From contig OY783199.1 in assembly GCA_963678675.1 (NCBI GenBank), forward strand, positions 22,255,546 through 22,319,545: a stretch of 64,000 bases of DNA, given 5' to 3'. A program made the translations under genes and the position numbers. The stretch comes from Xiphydria camelus (Eukaryota > Arthropoda > Insecta > Hymenoptera > Xiphydriidae). The notes under the pieces are model-generated. The model worked only from the letters and a program-made list of their open reading frames with translations, was not told the origin of the DNA and made no database searches. This document shows, piece after piece, positions 12,552 to 24,250 of this stretch. Within the stretch, counting starts at the first letter, position 1. Every line of letters starts with the position of its first letter.

Positions 12552-14705
12552 TTAACTATTATTTACCCATGGACTGACTAACCAATCTGACATTAAGTGA
12601 ATCACTGGGAAGACTGATTCATTTTTTTGCTCTTCAGGTTCTTCTAATTTTTCGATATCAATATCTTCATTGTCGTACCACTCTACATCATGAATATTAT
12701 TACAGTATGATGTGAGGCACAGACTCTGTTTAGCTCGACGACGTATTAATTTAATCGGTTGAACTTTCTCAGTGCGAGCACACTGATACTTATGGACTGA
12801 CTGACGATGGATTTTAAACATTTTTATTCGATGCAAAGTACAATCCACACGTTGGACATGTGCGTGCAATCAATTGCGCTTGGACTGTAGGACAATAAAA
12901 GTCGTATGGTGTTGAAATGAAATCTGGACGACTAGGAATGTCAATGTTTAGAGATAATTGTACAAATAAGGGACAAAAATTAGCATTCGCTTGATCTTTA
13001 AGAAGTGGGATGTCTAAAGCTTGTGCTTGTCGAAGAGGATAAGGTGGTGGAATAAATCCATCTTGTAAAATGATTCGCAAACTACTTGTTAATTTTCCAC
13101 AACATTCAGAATCTGTGCATTTACTAATTTACAGTAAATACTGAGATTCTCTTACATGTTTGCAGTACCAATCGGGAGACCATTCCGCTGGGCTTACATC
13201 AATATTGTCACTCCCGGGGGATTTATATATTCAGCAACAACTGGTTTATCATCAATAATTAATTTACTCCATATATTTGCGCTAAAATATCACCGGCCAT
13301 TTTGAAGTTTGAAGTTCAAGTTCTTCATTAACTGTACGTCGCTGATCATCAAGATGATTCCCAAAAGAATCATACGGTAAAACAAGTCCAGATAATTGAT
13401 GACTTAATGGAGCCATTCGACGCTCAACTCGATTGAAACAACTTCGTCCCGGAGCGTTAGTGACAATAAATATAGCATCAAGATCAAATTTTCGAAAATG
13501 AGAAACGGCATGAGAGATAACTTGAGGAAAACGTGGGTTTTCATCGGGTCCTCCATCAACAGTCATGGCTATAACTGGCTTCACACAATTATCGTCAGTT
13601 TTGGCTAGAGATTGGAATTCTTTCAACTCCATAAGACGCTCTAAGTCGATGCTATGAGTGCGCGCAGATGACGAATATTTTCCTGATCTTATTGCAATGT
13701 ATGTAGGCCCACTGTATGTTAATGCTTCAGGTCTGCCCATTCCTTCAGGAGTAATTTCAATGCCAGCATATACTGAAGGTATTAATTTATGTTTTTCTGC
13801 TACAATCCAGTCGTGATCTGTCAGTCGCACTCAATATTCCATATGCATCAGAAAGGGTGCTTGTTTTTCTACAGCAGTTTTACCAATTGGTATACGCGCT
13901 TTGTCGTCCTGTGATAAAAAAAAACCTGAGCGGGTCCAAGCATTGAGGCGAGAGACTCAATAGCTCGAATAGATGCAGTACAGAATGTACCATCCGGATG
14001 ACTTTTATGTTCATCATTTGTTGCTCTAGCTAATTTCACCGGAACTGTATGTACGTGTTTTTTTCTTTGGATTGTAGATGAACATCTAGGTAAAAGACGA
14101 TATGTAGCACTCCGTGATAGATTAAAATCTGATGCCTGCAGTTCTTTGGCTAAATCATCTAGTGTTCTACAGCTTCTTATCATTTCAGTTCGGCGTTTTT
14201 CATCTGCACCACCTCCAAAACTTGCAATTTCTGCTAAAACTTTTAACAGCTCAGGTTGAGCTTCCTCCAATCGAGGACGACCAACTGTCTCGTGCACATT
14301 TAATTGTGGTTTTACAACAGGATTTTTTATGACGTCTTTTAATACTGCCTGCCTCTTTGTCCTGAAAACTCTTTGATATTCAGCGTTGCGCTTTTTTTGA
14401 ATGAGTGATTTTGTAGTATCATCGAGATTTTTTTTGCATTTTTGTGATTTCTCTATCGATTGTTAGCCCTCCAAGATCAGAATCACGACGTAAAATACTT
14501 GTATTTAATTCACTCTCCATCACTGAAATTTTCTTTTTAATTTCTTCTTGTGCTGGCGTTGAACGAGATGTTGATTGTGATTTATCAGAAATAGGTTTTT
14601 TGGGATCAGTATTTGTGCATTCTCTACTTCTCTAGTGCATAATGTGTGCCATAGAAGAATCTGTTGAGTTATTTTCAATCGAAGTACGAGATCCACCAGA
14701 CACAT
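12552..14705 (-). pseudogene. Broken DNA transposase-like gene with C-terminal C2H2 finger
   Basis: Several minus-strand frames line up in order as one decayed protein. An N-terminal GRPRLEE...LDDLAKEL...SRSATYRLL region (14297-13869) looks like a helix-turn-helix DNA-binding part. The next frame (13830-13282) has VDGGPDENPRFP and VTNAPGRSCFNRVERRMAPL, as in a transposase core. Then comes WSPDWYCKH and, near 12860-12780, CPTC...H...H of a C2H2 finger. Frameshifts near 13860, 13310, 13130 and 12830 and stops upstream of 14297 break it. From memory, similar multi-copy proteins occur in many arthropods and cnidarians. The N-terminal pattern resembles ISAzo13/Zator-type transposases, but that assignment is a guess. 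Confidence 0.6.
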
Positions 14706-15195
14706 TTTGCTGTAAAAAAGTGATCTTGATTATAACTTAGGTATTATACAAGCCAAAGTATATATAACTGATAAGTTTAGTTAAGTAAAATTTAATAGAT
14801 TGCATTTACTAAAAAAATTATTAAAACTTTGATAGTAATATTTTGAAAAGGCTGTACAAATAAAAGTGCCAACTAACCTGTTTAAAAAAATAACCCAACA
14901 TGTTTGTTTTTTTTAGCAGCAAGCTGTTTCAAATCATTTATTTTTTGAGAAATAGATTTCTCAAATGTACTGGAGTCATTTTTAAAAGCTTCTTTATTGG
15001 TTTTCCAAAATATGTTTGACTCTTCTTGACAAGTCTTTGGAGTTTTACTCGGGATAACCTTCTACCCATGCTTTAAATAACAGTGGATGTAAATATCCAG
15101 ACATGTTAGATGTGAGGTAGATGTTTATTTACAAAAAAAAAAGATATAGAAGCTAGTAGTGCAAACTAGTAGTGCAACAGAATACATAGGAAAGT

Positions 15196-15560
15196 TTAGA
15201 AATGAACATTTTTCGCATTTCTTCTGTGATTGAATGAACTTTCTCGTATTAGATACCAAATATAATCTCCCATCATACTCTCATTATATTGCCCCTGATA
15301 ACGGCGTTCAAAGTTCACCACATCTTGATGAAAACGTTCACCTTGTTCTTTCGAATAGGCACCCATGCTAGCGTTAAATTGATTCAACTGAGCATGTAGC
15401 ATATGCACTTTAAGGGGCATTCTGCAACCCATGCGTTGAAACTTACGAAGCATATTTAAGATGTGTCTCTTGTAATTATCTGCTCTGTTGTTTCCGAGAA
15501 AACCATGGAGCACAGCTTTAAAACTGTTGCACGAATTTCTTTCACAAGCGTTGAGTAGCC
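15196..15560 (-). pseudogene. Fragment of a multi-copy transposon-associated protein
   Basis: Minus-strand translation from about 15560 gives FKAVLHGFLGN, then MPLKVHMLHAQLNQFNASMG, KEQGERFHQDVVNFERRYQG and a conserved NESMMGDYIWYLIRE block, ending at a stop at 15196. I recall this pattern (S/P-LKVHxLH, EEQGERFHQD, MMxDYxW) from an uncharacterised family present in many copies in arthropod genomes, taken to be mobile-element derived. Only the C-terminal part is present and no true start is visible. It lies upstream, in the same orientation, of the transposase pseudogene, so both may be relics of one element or of two. Confidence 0.6.
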
Positions 15561-15990
15561 GTGGAAATTCCTAATTTTTGATAGAAAACGGCGGAAACTT
15601 ATTTGTATTCCTAATATAAAATACGTTGTATCGCTACAAGTATACATGTCCTGACATGCACACTAACCACATAAGTGAAATGACACTTGCTTTCCTCTCG
15701 CTCATCCCCACCCTTACTTCCCGAAACATGTATCTCCTTATATAATTATATAAGAACTTAAATATGAGCTTTTTTTGGCCTCATGTACCTGCTCTCAACA
15801 GACACGGCACCAAATCTAGTCTTCCATATACGGAAAGAAATGTTTAGTATTGATTACTTGGCTGCTCTAGTAAATTTGAGAGTTCCAAGAATTATGTCAA
15901 AAGTTTAAACACATTAGTACACTTTTAGTAAGAGGATTACTATGTAGGCAGGAAGTGTTACAAGTGAGTCTGGGTAATGATATCAACCTG

Positions 15991-16077
15991 CATATGAGGC
16001 GTTGCGACTTCGAAGGGCGAACTCAACATTTAGATCCAATGTTGAGTACGCCCTTCGTATCCACAACGCCTCATGTG
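15991..16077. repeat. Hairpin with about 40-bp arms
   Basis: CATATGAGGCGTTG...GAAGGGCG...ACTCAACATT is followed after an 8-base loop by its inverse ending at 16077, with about five mismatches. It is a compact fold-back; a small MITE is the simplest reading. Confidence 0.7.
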
Positions 16078-17953
16078 TACTTTTGTTTCGCTATACGTTT
16101 ATTTTGAAACATATTACATATTAGTGCCCGTTACTAAGTGTCGCCTGGCACTAGGGAAACTCCCCCTAAATGTTTTGCCATATCGCGTATTATCATCAAT
16201 TCTCTTTCAGCGATCCTACTACTGGACGTGCTTCGCGTATGATAATCCATCTCGAAGCCGGAGTTTGCGTATGCTCACAACGCGAACCTCGTCGCTTTGG
16301 ACAATGGATTGCCTCTTAATAATTCATAGGTAAGGGAGTGAGAGATCCTCGTTTCGATGACTCTCTTTTCCTTACAACCCATCTTCCGTCATTACGTCAT
16401 AGCGAGGCGATAAAGATCCTCGCGGCGTGTTGAATTCGAAAGCGACGCGTATACGCCCGCTTGTTTCGTCAATCGCTGGTCCACCCTGGACATAATCTAT
16501 CCGATCACCAACCACTCTATTTGAGTAATCATCGATGCGAGATGAACCATCTTTACTGTGCACCAACCATCCTTTCTACCATGGTGTAACCATCTTTTTC
16601 TAGAGAAAAGATGAGGGTAAAATTAACTATCTTACTAATTAATTAATTATATTACTAGTTTAAAATGATTATAGTTATAGGAATCACTTTTTAATACTCT
16701 ATATTACTACTTATTTAGTAACCGTAACTATTGTTAAGTAGTTGGATGTACGACTGAGAATAGTATAAAAATTATAGTAATAAGAACCCATTTAATAGTA
16801 AATTGTAAACATGTAGTATATATTACCATAAATGCTCTTAATATACCCCTAAGAACCCTATACTTAATGGCACTATATCAACCTTAAATAAACAATAATT
16901 ATTTCTCGTATCCTTACGTGACGTGATACAGCTCCCACATCATCAACGTCAGCGATGATTGATTCCTCTCTTTCGACGATAACAATCGCATCCTCGCTAC
17001 AACTGCAGCATTCCGCAACGTTTTAATTGCTCCCTCGAAGATAAAACTTTTTTTTCGCGCATCGATCGTTCAGAATTTAATGACTCTACACATCGAAGGT
17101 AGACGAAGGGAAAAAACAAATTCACCATTCTCTCGCCCCGTTCCCCTCTTCTGTCTCACCGGCAATTTACACGTGGACGAACAACATTTCCATCTCTCGT
17201 TCTACACGCTCGCGTGCAATATCGAGCATTGACGTCGAGTCCCTCTCGAGCGCCGGAGAGAGAAAAACGCCAACGGAGCACTCTTCGTGATTTGTGCGCG
17301 GGGCGACGTTTTTACTCGACGTTCGTTCGAGTGTTTCACGCCGCATATTCTACACGACCGCGGCGTGTCGAAATCGCGTAGTAATCGTTCCCTGCAAAAA
17401 AAAAGCGTCATCCCGCGCAACTCGCAGTCGCTTCGCTACGAGGGTCAATAGCTCGCGTTCCATTCGACGGGCGAGAAGCAAAACCCAGCTCGCGAGGAGA
17501 GCTTCGGTTTAAAAAGCGACGCAGCGGTTTGATCTCGCGTCCGTGATTGGCGAGCTCGGAAAGCAGCCCCCGACGGGGGAAGAAATAGCTCGGAGTGGAG
17601 GTCAGTAATTGGCTGTTACATTTTAAACAACCGGTTCCGCTTTAATTTACTTTTATTTCCGCCGAGGGAATTTCTGTTCCCACTTTCGCGGAGCTTTATA
17701 ACTAACCCCTGCTATACACCGGGTCGCTCTCTTCCTCGCTCCTCCTTGGGCGCCGTTACGGTCCTTATCGAACGGTGGCGGCGGCGGACTTGTGTGCAGT
17801 CAAGCACACTCACCCTCTCGCTAGCCCTCCTTGCACTCGCCCCAATTTTTTTCCTTCTTTCTTTATTTATCATCTTAATTACCATTTTTACCCAACCGTT
17901 GTTATCATTATTATTATTCCGATCCTTATTCATTTATCTCTGTGGTTTGGTTA
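16078..17953. other. Intergenic: AT-rich, then CpG-rich
   Basis: 16590-16900 is very AT-rich. From about 16920 to 17760 the DNA is CpG-rich and carries several short, unrelated open frames that are all arginine/serine-rich and low complexity. I find no splice-consistent exon. A promoter region of a gene outside what I can see is possible but not shown. Confidence 0.35.
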
Positions 17954-17955
17954 TA

Positions 17956-18175
17956 AAAGGGCCAAAGTCATAAAATGCACATTTTGGATGTGCCTTTTTA
18001 ACTATAAAATAAAATGTGTTTTGGATTTGAACATTGGCCCTACGCACTTTTATAGCTCGGTTGTCATTGTTAGTAATTATTGGCCCTTTCTACATTTAAA
18101 GGTTCTCTTGAAATACAGTTTGATTATGCACTTTAGCCCAAATCTCGAAAAATTAACATTGGCCCTTTTAGAACC
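17956..18175. mobile_element. Possible short MITE
   Basis: AAAAGGGCCAA at the left and TTGGCCCTTTT at the right are inverted, with GGCCCT motifs recurring inside (near 18030 and 18080). Only about 11 bp of terminal inversion is clear, so the call is weak. Confidence 0.35.
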
Positions 18176-18509
18176 AACCCACAGATCTATACTCTTATCT
18201 TCGTCCCCACGTTGCCTTGATATTTGTTTCTATTTGATTTTATCATTTTTCTTCTTCGTTCGTTTATTGCAATATTATCGCTGCTATTATCGCCATTGTA
18301 ATGATTAATATCATAGTGGTCACTTCGTTCTATTGTATCCTCGTTTAATTACATTGCTTCGCCTATTGTATATGCTTTTAACTTTTGTCACATGGTCGGA
18401 TGTCCTCGAAGGACTTTCGGGGCTGGAGAGAGTAGAGAGTACGATCTTCATCTCTATATCTTCCCTCTCTCCGTGCACTGAACGGACTTTTACAGCCGGG
18501 CAAACCCAT

Positions 18510-18626
<117 letters not shown>

Positions 18627-18629
18627 GAA

Positions 18630-20545
18630 ATTGTTAGCCTCTTCTCCCCTTTTTTATTCTTCCGCACGGACGCATCGAGATTTATATCTACAACGAAGCG
18701 GCATGCGCGCGCGCAAAGTTCGATACTTCTTTTTCTATAATGGCCTTCTTCGCAGACAAAGCTCCGCGAAACGAGCGGGCACGCGCTTTGTATTATTGTC
18801 CGTCGGGAGGATTATCTCCCAGAGAGAGAGAGCGAGCTATTCACGAAAAAAACAAGAAATTAAGACGACGGTGGGATATCCCCAGCGATATTGCCTCAAG
18901 TTTTCGTCCGGCGTAGTATAGGACAGCAGAAGCCCCAGGGCCCTTCCCTTTCGGCGAGCATAAATAACGACGATTTTCCCTCTCCCCTCATTCCCCGACC
19001 CTCGATACTCCTCTCTTTTGTCGTACGGAACGAGAGGAGACTGGAGGCACGAAAGGGCCATAAATATTAATTGGCCCTTCTTCGTTTGGTGGATACACCG
19101 GGCGGTATTAAAGCCGGTATCCTCTCTCCGCGCGACGACCCCTTCGCACAGCTCGCGTTAGCAGCCACTTTCCAGAAGTCGCTCGCCGGCGCACGCGCTT
19201 AACCCTCCGCGCGATATATAATATCCCAGCGCACGTATCGCCGGAGCTATACGCGCGTTTCAAACGAAATCCGTTCGCCGAGGGAGCATAAATTCCCAAG
19301 TTTCTGCGGCTGTCTCTCTCGCCCCCTCGATTCCCGAGCCAGTATACAGCGAGAGCTACCGACGCCGTATCCTTCCTTCCTTCGTTCCTTCCGGTTTCCA
19401 ACGTCGTTTTACACCGGCGCGCATATATGTATACGCGGAACCCTTTGGGGGCTGAGAGGGGCTAACGTATTTGCCGCAGTTTGCCCGTTAGAGCTTACGC
19501 CCCGACTTGTTAACTCTTCTACGTCTGTTTTTCTCCACGCCCCACCGCCGCGCGGCCTCCGCCTCCACCCTCTCACCACTTCGGACGCGAGTGCGTGCAC
19601 GACGCGCACGAGCCGAGGCGCGCCCTCGAAGAGCCCGGAAAAGCCCGTACTCCGTTATCCTAAAAGCCGTCCGCGTCGCGGATATCGCGGTCGAGATAGC
19701 GACGTGCTAGCGCGAAGGAGGTGGAGGACGGGAAAAAGGATTCCGCTTGGAGAACCGACGAGAAACGTACACGTGAAGGCTCCGGCGATGCATCCGCCTC
19801 CCCTCTCGCGGCTACTCCGAGCGAGAGAGAGAAGGGGCATTTTACGTATCGTATCTCCCACGCAAGGCACATTCCGCGCGACGGCGGCGTAGCTTTCGGT
19901 GGGAAATTGTCCGGAGTCAATTTCCCCCGTGTATTCCTTTTACGGCGGGGGATTAAACGTGCCTGGGGATGAGATTCTTAGCGCGGGAATTCACCCTATG
20001 ATCATATGCGAGTAATAGTTTGTCCGGCAGGATTTTTCTCTTGCATCGAACAAAATGTCGATTGTTGGATTTACAAAGTTAAAATTGTAAATATATTCTT
20101 GTAAATACAACTAAACTCTGTGTATAAATAATTACTCGATATGTAAACTGTATCCGACTCTGCTATTAATTTTATATTTTCCTGGTAAATTTAACATTTT
20201 TCTACTGTAAATTTAACGTTGCCCTGCGCAATCGGTGTACTGTTTACGTCAAATTTTTTTCTGTATGCACCGAATCTCATATGTAGGTAGGGGAGAGTTG
20301 CCAAATTTGAACCATCGCCTAGGCCTAGGTTGGATCACCACTGCATCTAGAACAGTAGAGATATTTTTCGTTGTTTGTGTGTGGTTATAGTTGCATTGTA
20401 TGCTTAGACTTGGAAATGGATCATGCACCTCCTCCGTTAATGCTGATAGTTATTATCCGTAGCTAATTGGGCGGTAATAGTTTTCACTACAGGACAGTTG
20501 AAAGAGACTCATCGATTGATTGAAGCTTTGCTAACTATTCTGATT
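18630..20545. other. CpG-rich intergenic DNA
   Basis: Dense CpG and many short overlapping frames on both strands without recognisable domains. It contains the dispersed copy at 19800-19965. From about 20000 it becomes AT-rich. No gene supported. Confidence 0.35.
19800..19965 (+). repeat. Dispersed GC-rich repeat, copy 2
   Basis: CTACTCCGAG, GGGGCATTTTACGTATCG, GGAGTCAATTTCCCCCGTG and GATTAAACGTGCC occur in the same order and spacing as in 24095-24250. I judge similarity at roughly three quarters over the best 55 bp. Confidence 0.55.
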
Positions 20546-21517
20546 TACACGGAAAGAAAAAATCCAGAAATTTTCTAGGGAAAGTTCAAGAAAAATTACC
20601 GTGCTGTCCCTGAATCGTGGTGCAAACGTCCAGACCAAGAAAAAGTTTGGTGCGCATGCACCTGAAAAATTCTGGTACTCTGGCACGGTAAAGTTTCTGT
20701 GAAAAAGAAAGACACTTAGTGCGCATGCGTTGTTCTTACTAACAAGGAGAGGCTGCTAAGAGACATCTTAGAAGTAGAAACAGGAAAAAAAGAGAGGTGT
20801 AGGTAGGCCGCGGTTAGACTACATTTCGCAAATCGTTAAGGATGTAGTTTGTTGAAAATACAGGGAAATGAGAAAGACTAGCGGAGCTATCTTGGGGTAG
20901 CGCGCTGTTAGCTACTGTCTCGCTAAAAGTCTGGAAACGAACTGCCTCTCGTACGCCTTCCTGCCTCAGACATACCCTCGGCAAAGGGTAGGTATCAAGG
21001 TTAGATACTTGATGAGGCCTTTTGTCACCTCATAGCTAGTGCGCCTACCTACGTGCGCGCATTCGTGCGCGCATTCGTGCGTGGCACGAAATGGCCCCTC
21101 GTTAGACAAGGCGCACATTGAGACACATGCGACGCAACCCACGCAGGGCGACCACTGACTCTATACCTATATCTATTCTAGATATATCTAGTCTCAATGT
21201 GCGCCTTGCCTTAGACGCGGCCCTATCTCGCGTAGCGGGGCAAACGAACAGGCCCGAATGGCCATTCGGCAACAATCGGCAGTGATTTTCTGCGACAGCA
21301 CCGGAAAAATTCCGGTGCTAGCACCCGAAAATTTCTTGATTTTCTCATAATATTTAACAGAAAATCAAGAAAAAGTATTTCGCAGCACGAGAAAATTTCT
21401 AAGTCACAGTAATTATTCCAGTGTAACTATGAATTTTTCCTGTGTTCACACCAAGACAAATCCCAGAAAGTGCCGCTTGCACCACGATTACATTTCCTGA
21501 TTTTTTCTTTCCGTGTA
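20546..21517. mobile_element. TA-flanked element with ACACGGAAAG ends
   Basis: TACACGGAAAGAAAAAATC at the left is inverted at the right (GATTTTTTCTTTCCGTGTA). Inside, gene-like AAATTTTC and ACCGG motifs recur symmetrically, but there is no transposase. At about 970 bp it is a long MITE or deletion derivative. Another small inverted-repeat unit (21108-21207) lies inside. Confidence 0.7.
21108..21207. repeat. Nested 100-bp inverted-repeat unit
   Basis: AAGGCGCACATTGAGAC at 21108 is perfectly inverted ending at 21207. The interior contains a TAGATATATCTA-like palindrome. It probably inserted into the surrounding element. Confidence 0.6.
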
Positions 21518-21990
21518 GGTATTGTAATTATATGTATGCCTTATTTTGTATTAAGAAAGTACATTTATATACCTACAGCCTATAGAACGACGTGATTGTT
21601 CTAAAAATGCATGCTGTAATCAAAGCTTTGCAACATAACACGTGTTCGATAATTCGGTAGTTTCCTAGATTGGAGCCAGGTTCAGTCAAAGCAATGGTAT
21701 AACAATAAAACAAGATGAACCCCTTTCTGTATGATGTTTGTAAACTCCATGAAAAAAATATATATGACAGCTTTGCCCCTATTATTCATCAGAAAAATAA
21801 TTTAAAAATATTTATGAAAAAATAAACATTGTAGGAGGGGTAATATGTACAGAGCGCGAATAAACTAGGAACTAAGGTTTATTCGTGATCTGGAATACAA
21901 AATGGTAGCGTAAGCGTGTGGAAAGAGAAGATCCCAGGAGGGATCGAGCTCGGAGAAGCGTCGGAGGGGGCTGCCGGTCGGGCAGCTCGT

Positions 21991-22112
21991 AGGCGGTGCG
22001 GGTCGTCCTCAGGAACGGCTGCGTCGGTCCTGGCGTGCCGGAACTGCTCGAAGGCGGTGCGGGTCGTCCTCAGGAACGGCTGCGTCGGTCCTGGCGTGCC
22101 GGGGGCTGCTCG
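21991..22112. repeat. Tandem repeat, 61-bp unit, two copies
   Basis: AGGCGGTGCGGGTCGTCCTC at 21991 recurs at 22052, and the following bases match through the second unit almost without change. Confidence 0.8.
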
Positions 22113-22216
22113 CGTCCCGGGAATCGTCGTCAGGCCGGAGGCGAAGGTAACTCGTCCGCGTAGAGGGTCGCCGGGTAGGCGAGGCGACGTGAGAACGTCG
22201 GCTGGAGCGGCGAGGA

Positions 22217-22510
22217 CGCTAGGGTGTTCGTGGAGCGAAAACTGCCGCTAGCGAACCTCAAGCCGGGACGGCGTAGGGCCGTCAGAGATCTGCGCGCGAG
22301 AGGGTGTTCGCTGAGCGAAGACTTCCCTCTCGGTTGCTCGAGAGTCGATCGGTGAACCACGAGAGCTGCGATGTTCGCTGAGCGAAAACTGTCGCCGCTC
22401 GTGTGGAGGCCGTTCGACTACTAGGGTGTTCGCTGAGCGAAAACTTCCCTAGGGCGTTCGACTGAGACTTCCGAGGGATAGTGGTGTTCGCTGAGCGAAA
22501 ACTTCCACTA
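22217..22510. repeat. Array of five hairpins with constant tip and varying stems
   Basis: The 20-base core TGTTCGCTGAGCGAAAACTT, or a 1-3 base variant, starts at 22225, 22305, 22372, 22427 and 22485. Each core can form an inner stem TTCGC/GCGAA (unit 1 is weaker). The flanks differ between units yet pair with themselves: CGCTAG.G/C.CTAGCG, CGAGAGGG/CCCTCTCG, CACGAG+GCGA/TCGC+CTCGTG, CTAGGG/CCCTAG and TAGTGG/CCACTA. Spacing falls from 80 to about 55 bp. Constant tips over covarying stems are what a structured RNA or an inserted palindromic unit would show. No known family is recognised. Confidence 0.85.
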
Positions 22511-23604
22511 CCGTGACTCGAGATGGTCTGGCGGCGATGGCTCGCCGGCCGTCTAATATACCCCGTTTGCGGACCTTGCCGAAAGCCCGCTGATGACCGA
22601 TGACCGTTAGGTCCTCGGATGACGCGTCCTAACTACCTGCGCGTCCCTTATGACGCGCTCGGGGCTGTCTCCAACCCTTGAATCGTCGGCAGGCTAACGC
22701 ATGCCGACTCGGCTGCGATCCACGCGTTACAACATTTATTTAAAAAATATATATTTATGCCATATATGGTACACCATATACAGGAACAATAACGTACATA
22801 CAGTTGGCTACTAATACATACAACTTTTATATATAATATATTGCAGTCGAGAAGATTTACAACGATTTATAACAGATGGTAGCACACATCAAGTAGGTAT
22901 CAGTGTATGTGCCATATGGTACAAGATGTAGGAGGGGATTAAATTCCCTTTCACTGTTTTACTACTTTGTTGAATAAACTATTATCAATAACTAGAATTC
23001 CTTGTTTCTTTATGATTGTTTTTTTATTATTTACTACACACTTCATGTTTTAGAATTACATTATATTAATTCTTATAGTTAAAAGATATCCTAGCCAAAG
23101 CAAAAAGTGATACTTACTTTCACTGGAGTCTTATTTTAAACCTAGTCTTAATTTACCAGTTGGGGCAAATTCAGTACGTTTTTGCGGGCCTTAAAAGTAA
23201 AGCGCTGCTATTCCAAAGCTTATAGATAAGCCCCTTTGTCTGCGTAACTTTAAATCTTCGCGTTCTTACTGAGACTTTGATTTCAAAATATCACGTGGTC
23301 GGTCGGAATAAGCGTAGGTGCGCGGCGTAATGATAAATAACTGAACACGTTATATAGCAATGTTACATGTGCGGGTACGTCAAGGGGCATCGAATTTCTA
23401 GCTTTTCTGGGAATTTGAAGAGCTTGTGCAAGTTAAGAAAACCGCCATGAAATAGCGATGGATAAAGGCAATCAGATAAATCGCGAATATCGTTGCATTA
23501 AAAGTGGATGAGATCATGGATAGATCTCTGTCCGATGGTAATTTATACTTTTTAAACCTAACATTCCTAAAAATAATATTAAGCATATCATATTTGCAAT
23601 ATAT

Positions 23605-23831
23605 TGTAGGCTAGAGTGGGGCTAAAAATGTCGGAGGTAAAAAGTGCATTTTGATAAATTTTTATAAATAAATCGTTCCGTTTATTCGCAATCAGGGTTT
23701 TTTTTAGCAACTGTCGCATACGAAAACTATTTCTACTTAATACAATTATCAAATAGTCAATTATTTGTTAAGACTAGCCGCGAATGCCTACTTTTTACCC
23801 CGCGGCACTTTTAGCCCTACTCTACCCTACA
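23605..23831. mobile_element. Short MITE with about 40-bp ends
   Basis: TGTAGGCTAGAGTGGGGCTA at the left is inverted, with few mismatches, to CCCTACTCTACCCTACA at the right. GTAAAAAGTGC is also mirrored. At 227 bp it is non-coding. Confidence 0.75.
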
Positions 23832-24094
23832 GTAGAACAGTAAGCATTGTAAAATTGTGATTGTACAGTGTCCCTGACATACCGGATGTCTCTTAGTGGG
23901 GTGTTTCTTGTCAAAATCAAAAACGACCATTCTAATATGAAAATATCAAAGTGATCCCAAGATGATTTTTACATTACCCAAAATTTTGTCTCTCTTACTT
24001 GGCTTGCATCTCGTATTAACCCAGTTTTTGAGGGTTAAAATAAGAATCACTTTTTACTGTGAACCGCCTCCGGAGCGCGATATAGAGTACAGAT

Positions 24095-24250
24095 ACATAC
24101 TTACTCCGAGAGGGAGGCATTCCACGTATCGCCACTGCCGCAGCGCGTATTCCGTGCCGCTGCAACGGCGCACAGTCGTCATTCGGCAAGAAATAGTCGG
24201 GAGTCAATTTCCCCAGTGCATTCCTTTATGGCATCGAGTTTAAACGCGCC
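24095..24250 (+). repeat. Dispersed GC-rich repeat, copy 3
   Basis: Collinear with 19800-19965 (TACTCCGAG, CACGTATCG, GGGAGTCAATTTCCCCAGTG, GTTTAAACGCGCC) and partly with 6060-6115 (GCCGCTGC, GCGCACAGTCGT). Confidence 0.55.

Larger units (their letters stand above)
21830..22734 (-). mobile_element. GC-rich block, possible solo LTR
   Basis: The block is sharply more GC-rich than the AT-rich DNA on both sides, and it starts TGTAGG and ends ACAACA on the plus strand, so TG...CA ends exist in either sense. On the minus strand a TATA-like GGGGTATATTAGACGG lies near 22565 and an AATAAA near 21878, the order expected in an LTR. I do not see a clear target duplication, a primer-binding site or a second LTR. 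It holds a 61-bp tandem repeat and the hairpin array. Confidence 0.35.
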
